A stretch of DNA of 64,000 bases from the NCBI GenBank assembly GCA_021738625.1, contig JAIPBS010000013.1:23767-87766 (forward strand). The letters are read 5' to 3'. Positions 1 to 7,053 of this stretch are shown here, piece by piece (position 1 is the stretch's first letter; every line of letters begins with the position of its first letter). The stretch is from Bacteroidales bacterium. Its GTDB lineage: Bacteria > Bacteroidota > Bacteroidia > Bacteroidales > JAIOZK01. The notes below the pieces were generated by a model. It searched no databases. It was given only the letters and a program-made list of their open reading frames with translations, and had not been told where the DNA came from. The translations under genes and the position numbers were made by a program.

Positions 1-817
1 CCATTCCTTCAAAAACAAGCTTTGGTTTTTCGGTAAGTAATACGCGTTCTTTGAATGTGCCGGGTTCGCCTTCGTCGGCATTGCACATCAGGTAGGTTTC
101 TTCCGATTGCGTTCTGCGGCAGAAATCCCATTTCAATCCAACCGGGAAACCGGCACCGCCGCGTCCCCTGAGGTAAGAATCTTTCACAATGCCAACAACT
201 TCGTCGGGAGTCATACCAGTAACCTTTTTCAAAGATGTACCGGTTTCATAGTCTGAGAAAAGAACCGGTCCTTTTTTTCTGATGTTGTTGAACACCATCG
301 ACTTTACAAGGTCGGAGGCATTGTGGCCGTCTCCGTATTTTTCAACCATTTCATCAATGGTTTTTCCGGCTTTCATGTCGAGCACCAGGTCCTTAACTTT
401 GTAGGGATCGAGTTTGGTGAACACCTTACCGTTGATAATGGCGGCGGGTTCCTGGTCGCTCATTCCGATACAGGAAGTGGAATACAGGCCGATTTTTCCG
501 TCTTCGCTAAGGGATTCAAATTTGCAACCGGCTTCTTTTTCAAAAGCTTCGGCCACATCTGCCCTGCCCATCATGTCGGCTACCGCACTATTGTTCAGGT
601 AAACCGTGTAATCCCCGATGTTATCACGTGTAAAGAAGTGATAAAAAGACAAGGTCTGAATCACATCCACTTTGGAAATGTTCAGGGTCTTGGCAACTTC
701 TTCTATGGCCTCATCCGGAATGTGGCCATTTTTGCACTGGATTTCAAGTAGAATATCCATCAACCGGGTTGCGTCATTGTTGTATTCTTCACAAATACTT
801 TTAACACTTTTTCCCAT
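1..817 (-). CDS. hoxF: HoxF, NAD-reducing [NiFe]-hydrogenase diaphorase subunit (5' part, runs off the left edge)
   Basis: This leftward reading frame starts at 817 and is open to the edge (272 residues visible). The first ~160 residues are a NuoE-like domain and the rest begins a NuoF-like domain with the FMN/NADH motifs LRGRGGAGFPVGLKW and CNADEGEPGTFKER. The phrase CIGMSDQEPA in the NuoE part resembles HoxF of bidirectional NAD-reducing hydrogenases, where NuoE and NuoF are fused. The usual four [2Fe-2S] cysteines of NuoE are not there: the first pair is replaced by YLNNSAVADMMG and only one Cys of the second pair remains, so this cluster is probably absent. The role would be electron transfer between NAD(H) and the hydrogenase module. 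The hyp maturation genes next door fit this. [FeFe]-hydrogenase HydB is the main alternative but fits less well. Confidence 0.85.
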   Translation of the reverse strand, partial: MGKSVKSICEEYNNDATRLMDILLEIQCKNGHIPDEAIEEVAKTLNISKVDVIQTLSFYHFFTRDNIGDYTVYLNNSAVADMMGRADVAEAFEKEAGCKFESLSEDGKIGLYSTSCIGMSDQEPAAIINGKVFTKLDPYKVKDLVLDMKAGKTIDEMVEKYGDGHNASDLVKSMVFNNIRKKGPVLFSDYETGTSLKKVTGMTPDEVVGIVKDSYLRGRGGAGFPVGLKWDFCRRTQSEETYLMCNADEGEPGTFKERVLLTEKPKLVFEGM

Positions 818-874
818 ATAAACTACATTTAATTTTTGGATAATAAATTCTTTAATATCAGAAATTTAGGCTAT

Positions 875-892
875 TTGTTAATTAATTAACAA
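875..892. promoter_or_regulatory. Rex-type operator upstream of hoxF
   Basis: The 18-bp sequence TTGTTAATTAATTAACAA is a perfect palindrome and matches the TTGTTAA-N4-TTAACAA operator type known for Rex redox repressors. It lies 58 bp before the hoxF start and overlaps where a minus-33 element for leftward transcription would be; a near-consensus minus-7 (TAAATTTC) follows on the minus strand at 861-868. Binding by the Rex encoded at 8083 is inferred. Confidence 0.8.
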
Positions 893-981
893 TCCAAAAT
901 TACTTCTTTTTTCGCATACAGCCCACTATTTCAAAAATTTAGAATGTATATAAATAGATTAGATGTTTTACATGCAGATAT

Positions 982-1190
982 TTAAATGTTTTTGTTTTTC
1001 ACGAAATATGCAATCTCCTCCAGTATATTGATGATGTTAAATCACGCCGGACCTGTACCGGTTTCAAATTACACATTCTGGCCAGGTCATGGGAATAGAT
1101 GTGCGCCTCCTCCAGGTATCTGTATTTTAACAGCAACCTTCGGTAGCGGCTTAAACGTTGTACTGTCCTGACAGGTAGTTTCATCAGCAC
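982..1190 (-). pseudogene. rex: rex pseudogene with the NAD(H)-binding domain deleted
   Basis: From 1190 leftward about 50 codons encode a Rex winged-helix domain that aligns without gaps to the intact Rex at 8083: RTVQRLSRYRRLLL against KTIERLSQYRRALL, and PVQVRRDL against AVQVRRDI. Directly after RRDL the frame shifts, and the next 18 codons read IINILEEIAYFVKNKN then stop, matching the extreme C-terminus of Rex (ITSLEKVAFFVKTH). About 150 central residues, the whole Rossmann domain, are therefore missing at one junction near 1035. A minus-7-like TACATTTG remains upstream (1209-1216, minus strand). Expressed as it stands, the first frame would give a 63-residue DNA-binding stub ending at 999. 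It sits directly ahead of hoxF, which suggests an ancestral rex-hox arrangement. Confidence 0.82.
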
Positions 1191-1362
1191 TGAATCCTTT
1201 TAGGCCTGCAAATGTATCTACCATTTGTATGTATGTAGCACGGCTTTATAATTTAAATTCATTATCAATAGACCTGGTTGGCAGAATTTTTCTGGAAAAA
1301 CAAGGAGCGGCAAATAATCGGGTTTCCTATTCGTTGGGAATAGTTAAGAATAAAGGTATGAT

Positions 1363-1393
1363 GTCACCTTACATTAAAGGTGACTTATCTTTG
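1363..1393 (+). promoter_or_regulatory. hypF promoter region with an inverted repeat
   Basis: TATCTTTG at 1386-1393 matches the Bacteroidota minus-7 box TAnnTTTG and lies 15 bp before the ATG at 1409. Just upstream, 1363-1384 is a perfect inverted repeat, GTCACCTT-N6-AAGGTGAC, covering the spacer. It looks like a dimeric-repressor or activator site but does not match the Rex boxes of this locus, so the regulator is unknown. Confidence 0.55.
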
Positions 1394-1408
1394 CATTCTG
1401 CTATGGAA

Positions 1409-3691
1409 ATGAAGAAAGAAAATCAGAACAATATACAAGCTTTGGATATCAGTATTGCTGGCCTGGTGCAAGGTGTGGGGTTCAGGCCTTTTATCTTTAA
1501 ACTTGCTTTGGATCACGGACTAACCGGATGGGTTGAGAACCGGAACGACGGTGTGAAGATCCATGTGGAAGGAAATTCACCGGATATTGAATCGTTTTTC
1601 GGCTCCATCAAAGAAAAAGCACCTGTTGCTTCTCAGATTCATCAAATCAGCCAAACACCTTCCTCATTTAAGCATTATTCCGATTTCCGTATCGTCAAAA
1701 GTGAAAATATATCAAATGATGTTACAGAGATTTGCCCGGATATTGCGGTTTGTGACCAATGCCTGACGGACATGCGCCAACAAGAACATCGCCTGCGCTA
1801 TCCTTTTATCAATTGCACAAACTGTGGTCCTCGTTTCACCATTATTAAAGACCTGCCTTATGACCGTGAGAAAACGACCATGCAGCCTTTTGTTATGTGC
1901 GAGCTTTGTCATGAAGAATATACCAATATGCTCGACAGAAGATTTCATGCCCAACCAGTTGCCTGCAAGCGTTGCGGACCCAAATACGGTTTTCATAACA
2001 AACAGCTTCAAACAGATGATCTTGAAGAAATACTGAAGAACGCATCACAGTTGATCGATAATGGAGAAGTTTTGGCCATCAAAGGGCTTGGAGGCTTCCA
2101 CTTGGCCTGCAACGCGCTGGACAACAAGGCTGTAAAAGAATTACGAAGCGAAAAAAACAGGGATGGAAAACCTTTCGCGGTGATGTTTCGGGATCTTGAA
2201 ACCTGCAGGAAATTTGCCCATTTGAGTGAAAAAGAGAAAAAACTGATCACCTCCTGGAGAAAACCCATTGTGCTTTTGAAAAGTAAAAAAGAACTGGCAG
2301 AGGATGTTTGCGTGGGCTTCGATACGGTGGGCGCCATGCTGCCATATATGCCGATACACTATTTGTTATTCGATAAATTGAAAACCGATGTGATCGTGCT
2401 CACCAGTGGCAACATTTCCGACGAACCCATTCTGATCGATAATCAACTTGCAGGCCGTGAACTGGGAAAGATCACTGATCATTTTCTTGATTATAACAGG
2501 GATGTCCACAATCGAACGGATGATTCGGTGACCATGGTGGTCAACAACAAACCTCGCCTGCTGAGGCGTTCACGGGGGTATGTTCCCAACCCGGTGAATA
2601 CTTCCCTTGATGTGGAGGGCATCATGGCTACCGGTGCCGAGCTTGTCAACTGTTTCTGCATAGGCAAGAACAAACAGGCGCTTTTGAGCCAGCATATCGG
2701 TGATCTGAAAAACCTGGAAACCCTGGATTTTTATACCCAGACCATCGACAGGTTTAAGCAGATGTTCAGGGCAGAGCCCAAGTTGATCGCTGCGGATATG
2801 CATCCGGATTATCTTTCCAGCAGATGGGCTGCTGAACAGGATTTGCCGGTTGTTAAAGTTCAGCATCACCATGCGCACATCGCTTCCTGCATGGCCGAAC
2901 ATGAACTGGACGAAGAAGTGATTGGGATTGCAATGGATGGTGTTGGTTACGGTTCCGATGGCCATATCTGGGGTGGGGAATTTCTGCGTTGCGACCTGAA
3001 CGACTATAAGCGGTATTTTCATCTCGAATACATTCCCATGCCCGGCGGCGATGCGGCAACTAAGCATCCCTGGCGGATGGCGGTATCTTACCTGTATCAT
3101 TATTTCGGTGAAGATTTTCTGAAAGAGGATATACCTTTCTTAAATAAGATCGATCCGCATGAATTGTCTTTGGTCCGGGGCATGCTAAAAAACAACATGA
3201 ACAGCCCGCTAACTTCGAGCACGGGCAGACTGTTCGATGCAGTTGCAGCGCTCACCGGTCTTTGTCTCGACTCATCCTTCCATGCGGAAGCTCCCATGCG
3301 GCTTGAAAGCATTATTGGTAGCAACCTCACAGATGCATACAGTTTCAAGATTGAAAATAATACCATCAGCCTGAAGCCTGCTTTCGAAGAAATACTCAGG
3401 GATATTGCACAGAATGAGGATGTCGGGACCATATCGGCCAGGTTTCACAATACCGTTATTAATATTAATTTTGAAGCCGCAAAAGCGATCAGCGAAGAGA
3501 GTGGTTTGAATAAGGTGGTTCTTTCGGGAGGAACCTTTCAGAACCGCTATCTGCTCGAAAAAACTGAAAAGCTTTTACAAAAGAACGCATTCAACGTATA
3601 CACCCACGGCCGGATTCCTGCCAACGACGGCGGTCTCGCGCTCGGGCAATTGTTGATTGCTGCAAAAAGAAGGAGTTTACAATGTGTTTAA
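1409..3691 (+). CDS. hypF: HypF carbamoyltransferase, [NiFe]-hydrogenase CN-ligand synthesis
   Basis: HypF uses carbamoyl phosphate and ATP to carbamoylate the C-terminal Cys of HypE, the first step of making the cyanide ligands of the [NiFe] site. The order of domains is typical: acylphosphatase (GLVQGVGFRPF) at the N-terminus, paired zinc fingers (CDQC...CTNCGPRFT and CELC...CKRCGP), a YrdC-like domain (IKGLGGFHLACNA) and a Kae1-like domain with HHHAH and MDGVGYGSDGHIWGGEF. The frame is open from 1229, but a minus-7 box at 1386-1393 and the family N-terminus favour the ATG at 1409 (or 1403), giving about 760 residues, the family length. It overlaps hypC by 10 bases, so the two are probably translationally coupled. 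Confidence 0.96.
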   Translation: MKKENQNNIQALDISIAGLVQGVGFRPFIFKLALDHGLTGWVENRNDGVKIHVEGNSPDIESFFGSIKEKAPVASQIHQISQTPSSFKHYSDFRIVKSENISNDVTEICPDIAVCDQCLTDMRQQEHRLRYPFINCTNCGPRFTIIKDLPYDREKTTMQPFVMCELCHEEYTNMLDRRFHAQPVACKRCGPKYGFHNKQLQTDDLEEILKNASQLIDNGEVLAIKGLGGFHLACNALDNKAVKELRSEKNRDGKPFAVMFRDLETCRKFAHLSEKEKKLITSWRKPIVLLKSKKELAEDVCVGFDTVGAMLPYMPIHYLLFDKLKTDVIVLTSGNISDEPILIDNQLAGRELGKITDHFLDYNRDVHNRTDDSVTMVVNNKPRLLRRSRGYVPNPVNTSLDVEGIMATGAELVNCFCIGKNKQALLSQHIGDLKNLETLDFYTQTIDRFKQMFRAEPKLIAADMHPDYLSSRWAAEQDLPVVKVQHHHAHIASCMAEHELDEEVIGIAMDGVGYGSDGHIWGGEFLRCDLNDYKRYFHLEYIPMPGGDAATKHPWRMAVSYLYHYFGEDFLKEDIPFLNKIDPHELSLVRGMLKNNMNSPLTSSTGRLFDAVAALTGLCLDSSFHAEAPMRLESIIGSNLTDAYSFKIENNTISLKPAFEEILRDIAQNEDVGTISARFHNTVININFEAAKAISEESGLNKVVLSGGTFQNRYLLEKTEKLLQKNAFNVYTHGRIPANDGGLALGQLLIAAKRRSLQCV

Positions 3692-3945
3692 GCATACCTG
3701 CTAAAGTAGAACAAATAGAAGGCTATTTTGCCCGTGTAACAGTGGGCGGAGCCACTTATCAAGCCAACCTGCAAATGCTCGATGATGTGAAAGTGGGCGA
3801 TTATGTTTTGTTGCATACCGGTTTCGCCATACAAAAACTCAACGAAGAGGAAGCCAAAGAATCCCTGGAGGTTTTTGAGGATTTTAAAAAACTGAACGAA
3901 CAACTGGATGAAGAGGAAAAAGATAAAGGCGAACGAATCGTATAA
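3682..3945 (+). CDS. hypC: HypC/HybG-family hydrogenase maturation chaperone
   Basis: An 87-residue protein beginning MCLSIPAKV. Cys2 after removal of Met is the invariant HypC residue that binds the Fe(CN)2CO precursor on HypD and then the large-subunit precursor. The body forms the small OB-like beta-barrel of the family (VTVGGATYQANLQML, VGDYVLLHTGFAIQKL), and the tail is unusually acidic and lysine-rich. The start overlaps the hypF stop by 10 bases. Known family role: carrier and chaperone for iron-site delivery together with HypD. Confidence 0.96.
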   Translation: MCLSIPAKVEQIEGYFARVTVGGATYQANLQMLDDVKVGDYVLLHTGFAIQKLNEEEAKESLEVFEDFKKLNEQLDEEEKDKGERIV

Positions 3946-3959
3946 CTATCCGCGCTTTC

Positions 3960-5039
3960 ATGATTAAATTCATAGATGAATATAGAGACAGGGAGATTGT
4001 TGGTGAATTTGTTGAACGGATCAGAAACATCTCGAAAAAGCCCGTTAATTTGATGGAAGTTTGCGGCGGACACACCATGGCCATTCAGAAATTCGGCATT
4101 CCTTCCCTCCTACCCGCTCACATCAATCTTTTGTCGGGACCGGGCTGCCCGGTATGCGTATCGAGCCGGCAATTCATCGATCATGCCGTGGCATTAAGCC
4201 GCTTGAATGATACTGTAATTGTTACTTTCGGCGACCTGATCAGGGTGCCTGGCTCAAGCTCAAACCTTGATAAAGAAAAAGCCTCCGGTGCAGATGTCCG
4301 GATTGTTTATTCCATTTTGGATGCTTTGCAAATCGCGCAACAAAATCCTGACAAGAAGATCATTTTCCTGGGTATCGGATTCGAAACCACTGCCCCCGGA
4401 ACGGCTATTGGCATGCAGCAGGCAAAGCAAAAAAAACTTAATAACTTTTTCCTTTTAAGCTCGCACAAGATCATGCCTCCCGCCATGAAGGCATTGATAG
4501 ATGAAGGTGTGAACATCAGCGGTTACATTGCACCAGGGCATGTGAGCACCATCACCGGTTCGAAGATCTATGAAGAACTATCTGAAAAATATAAAGTTGG
4601 CTGTGTGATCTCGGGTTTTGAACCCGTTGATCTGCTCAAAGCCATTTATATGCTGGTGAGGCAGTTTGAAGAAGAAAGGCCTGCTGTTGAGATCGCCTAT
4701 AAACGTGCGGTAAATCGCGAAGGAAACATCAAAGCACAAAAGGCTCTTGAAGAAGTATTCATATTGAAAGAAGACTGGTGGAGGGGTTTAGGTGTGCTGC
4801 CTGAAAGCGGTCTGCAACTCAATGAAAAATACCGGGCTCTCGATGCCGGGAATTTCCAGGTTGAAATCGAGCCTACCCGGGAAGACAAAGGTTGCATTTG
4901 CGGTGAGATTTTAAAAGGTTTGAATACGCCTAAGGACTGCAAGCTGTTTGGCACGGCCTGCACCCCCCAGGACCCGGTCGGGGCCTGCATGGTAAGCCAC
5001 GAAGGAGCCTGCGCAGCCTGGTATAGATACAACAGATAA
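3960..5039 (+). CDS. hypD: HypD, Fe(CN)2CO assembly scaffold
   Basis: HypD is the [4Fe-4S] protein on which, with HypC, the iron of the [NiFe] site gains its CN and CO ligands. The 359-residue length is normal. Conserved stretches are visible: VCGGHTM near residue 39, GPGCPVCV near 63, and the C-terminal cluster-binding region with CICGEIL, CKLFGTACTP, PVGACMVSHEGACAAWY. It lies 14 bases after hypC and 2 bases before hypE in one transcription unit. No key residue appears to be missing. Confidence 0.97.
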   Translation: MIKFIDEYRDREIVGEFVERIRNISKKPVNLMEVCGGHTMAIQKFGIPSLLPAHINLLSGPGCPVCVSSRQFIDHAVALSRLNDTVIVTFGDLIRVPGSSSNLDKEKASGADVRIVYSILDALQIAQQNPDKKIIFLGIGFETTAPGTAIGMQQAKQKKLNNFFLLSSHKIMPPAMKALIDEGVNISGYIAPGHVSTITGSKIYEELSEKYKVGCVISGFEPVDLLKAIYMLVRQFEEERPAVEIAYKRAVNREGNIKAQKALEEVFILKEDWWRGLGVLPESGLQLNEKYRALDAGNFQVEIEPTREDKGCICGEILKGLNTPKDCKLFGTACTPQDPVGACMVSHEGACAAWYRYNR

Positions 5040-5041
5040 AA

Positions 5042-6055
5042 ATGGACAAAAAGATACTACTCGGACACGGAAGCGGAGGAAAGCTCACAAGGGAACTGAT
5101 CGAAAATCTATTCGTCAAACATTTCAGCAATGAGGTGCTCGACCGGCAAAGTGATTCCGCTGTTTTGGACGTTCCGTCAGGGAAAATGGCATTCACTACC
5201 GATTCATTTGTGGTAGATCCTATTTTTTTCCCGGGAGGCGATATCGGCAAGCTGGCCATTGCCGGAACGGTGAACGATCTGTCCGTGTCGGGTGCGAAAC
5301 CGCTTTGCCTGAGTTGTTCCTTTATTCTGGAAGAAGGCTTTCCACTTGCAGAGCTCGAAAAGATCGTGATTTCAATGGCCAAAGAAGCCCGCAAGGCGGA
5401 AGTCAGCATTGTTACCGGTGATACCAAAGTAGTGAACAAGGGCAAGTGCGATAAGGTGTTTATCAATACCAGCGGAGTTGGCCTGTTAAATGCTTCTTTC
5501 CAACACATCAGTACAGGTGATTATATACAGCCCGGCGATAAAATACTGGTCAATGGCAGCCTGGCCGATCACGGCATGGCCATCCTGGCTGCCCGCAACG
5601 AAATGAACCTGCATGCGGATATCGAATCCGATTGCGCTTCCCTGAATCATTTGATAAGAAAAGTGCTGGAAGCTGGTGTCCACGTTAAATTTATGCGTGA
5701 CGCCACCCGGGGCGGGGCGGCCACGGTGCTTGCCGAGCTGGCTGAAAACAAACCCTTCGGCCTGGAGATCACCGAATCGAAAATCAAGATAGGTGAGAAC
5801 GTAAGAGGAATATGCGAAATTTTGGGTTTTGATCCGCTTTATGTGGCCAACGAAGGAAAAGTGATCCTGGTTGTTTCAGAGGAGGATGCTGGCAAGGCAC
5901 TTGAGATCATGCAATCGGATGAACTTGGAAAACAGGCGACCATCATCGGAGAGATCGTCAATCAACACCCGGGCAAAGCATGGCTCAATACAGGGATCGG
6001 TGGCAAACGCATCATCGATATGCTTGCCGGGGAACAGCTACCGCGCATCTGTTGA
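5042..6055 (+). CDS. hypE: HypE, carbamoyl-dehydrating protein for CN ligand formation
   Basis: HypE dehydrates the thiocarboxamide that HypF forms on its own terminal Cys to a thiocyanate and hands the cyanide to HypC-HypD. This 337-residue PurM-like protein begins with the glycine-rich LLGHGSGGKLT, has the ATP-site stretch FMRDATRGGAATVLAELAE, and ends PRIC, the invariant C-terminal Cys acceptor. Its stop is at 6055; the next gene, on the other strand, ends at 6056, so the hypFCDE unit probably stops here and hypAB have their own promoter. Confidence 0.97.
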   Translation: MDKKILLGHGSGGKLTRELIENLFVKHFSNEVLDRQSDSAVLDVPSGKMAFTTDSFVVDPIFFPGGDIGKLAIAGTVNDLSVSGAKPLCLSCSFILEEGFPLAELEKIVISMAKEARKAEVSIVTGDTKVVNKGKCDKVFINTSGVGLLNASFQHISTGDYIQPGDKILVNGSLADHGMAILAARNEMNLHADIESDCASLNHLIRKVLEAGVHVKFMRDATRGGAATVLAELAENKPFGLEITESKIKIGENVRGICEILGFDPLYVANEGKVILVVSEEDAGKALEIMQSDELGKQATIIGEIVNQHPGKAWLNTGIGGKRIIDMLAGEQLPRIC

Positions 6056-6457
6056 TCAAGTACCGTATTCCCGGTGAAATTTACGCAGGGCGGATTGCAG
6101 ATCTTCAAACATCACATAATGATTCTTGCATCCCCTGCGGGAACAAATGCTGACCACTCCTCCCATATCAATCAGGAACTTAACCATTGGAGCATCACAA
6201 ATCTTGCATGGAATGTCACTGTTCAGGCTGTCGCCGCAATGGGGACAATAAAATTCAACAATTTCTTCATTCGCAATGTCAATTTCGCTTTCATGATCGT
6301 AGCAACCATATGTTGAACATAAGCGTATGTTGCCATCCCGTCCGTTTACCTTGATTTTTGAATGAATACTCGGCAAATTGTTTATGAGGTTTTTGTAATC
6401 CATAAGCGAATTGCCGCAAGACATACATTTAACGTTAAGTGAGATTTGCTTGGACAT
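6056..6457 (-). CDS. Cysteine-rich zinc-ribbon-like protein of unknown function inside the hyp cluster
   Basis: A 133-residue protein I do not recognise. It has paired metal-binding-type motifs spread along its length: CMSC near the N-terminus, LCSTYGCYDH, CPHC, CKIC, and a second CSRRGCKNH. The LC..GC.(D/N)H pattern appears twice, which suggests two related ribbons formed by an internal duplication. It has no signal peptide or membrane segment. It is convergent with hypE (stop to stop) and divergent from hypA, so it shares the intergenic region holding the tandem Rex-type boxes. A strong AGGAGG lies 10 bases before its ATG, which is unusual in this window. A role in metal handling or redox sensing for the hydrogenase is only an inference from position. 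Confidence 0.75.
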   Translation of the reverse strand: MSKQISLNVKCMSCGNSLMDYKNLINNLPSIHSKIKVNGRDGNIRLCSTYGCYDHESEIDIANEEIVEFYCPHCGDSLNSDIPCKICDAPMVKFLIDMGGVVSICSRRGCKNHYVMFEDLQSALRKFHREYGT

Positions 6458-6570
6458 TGGTATTTTCCTCCTTTTAAGTTTTTATATGGAATTAAGCATA
6501 TGTAAATTTATGTTATTCAAAAAAGAAAATCAAGAATGACACCATATAAATAATCATTCTAAATTACTCA

Positions 6571-6620
6571 TTGTTAATTGTTTAACATGGTTAATTTATT
6601 AACAGTTATTTGTACCTTTG
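6571..6620 (+). promoter_or_regulatory. hypA promoter with two tandem Rex-type operators
   Basis: Two 18-bp boxes lie end to end: TTGTTAATTGTTTAACAT at 6571-6588 and TGGTTAATTTATTAACAG at 6588-6605, both of the TTGTTAA-N4-TTAACAA type. A minus-7 box TACCTTTG follows at 6613-6620. The second box covers the minus-33 zone, which fits repression of hypA-hypB. The boxes also lie upstream of the leftward gene starting at 6457. Confidence 0.75.
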
Positions 6621-6638
6621 CAAAAAGAGCTGAAGCCC

Positions 6639-6980
6639 ATGCATGAAATGTCGATAGCCTTGAATATTGTTGAGATTTGTGAAGATGAAGTTAAAAAGGC
6701 CGGTGGGCAAGTAGTTAACCGGATAGAACTTGAGATCGGCACCTTGTCCGGTGTAATCCCGGACGCTATGGAATTTGCCATACAGGAGGCTGTTAAAGAA
6801 ACCGTACTTCAACAGGCAGAGAGAAAAATTCATCTAAAACAGGCAAAGGCACGTTGTCAAGAATGCGATCATACCTTTGACATTGATGACTTTGTTGCGG
6901 TATGCATTTCATGTGGTAGTTTTAAGACGGAAGTCATACAGGGTAAAGAGATAAAAATTAAATCTCTTGTGGTAAGCTAA
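6639..6980 (+). CDS. hypA: HypA, nickel metallochaperone for hydrogenase maturation
   Basis: HypA delivers nickel with HypB to the hydrogenase large subunit after the iron site is built. The start at 6639 gives MHEMSIALNI; the MHE N-terminus binds nickel through His2 and is invariant, so the in-frame TTG further upstream at 6618 is rejected. That TTG also lies inside the minus-7 box. Length 113 residues is normal. The zinc site is visible near the C-terminus as CQEC...CISC. The gene is 73 bases upstream of hypB. Confidence 0.96.
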   Translation: MHEMSIALNIVEICEDEVKKAGGQVVNRIELEIGTLSGVIPDAMEFAIQEAVKETVLQQAERKIHLKQAKARCQECDHTFDIDDFVAVCISCGSFKTEVIQGKEIKIKSLVVS

Positions 6981-6990
6981 GGTTACATGA

Positions 6991-7028
6991 TTATTTTGAC
7001 CTGTCAGGTAAAATAATACCTAATTTTG
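6991..7028 (+). promoter_or_regulatory. Hairpin and candidate internal promoter between hypA and hypB
   Basis: Bases 6991-7016 form a stem (TTATTTT then a bulged G then ACCT, loop GTC, AGGT then AAAATAA) of 11 pairs. TAATTTTG at 7021-7028 matches the minus-7 consensus, and TTTG at 6995-6998 could be a minus-33 with a 22-bp spacer. The stem overlaps that minus-33 element. It may be an operator, an RNA processing hairpin or a weak attenuator; no U-run follows directly. Confidence 0.4.
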
Positions 7029-7053
7029 CTCGTATTAATAAAAAATAGAAACT

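Noticed and set aside
1229..1408. N-terminal extension of HypF (60 residues)
   Set aside because: It contains the promoter and inverted repeat and has no similarity to HypF; the family begins just after Met 1409.
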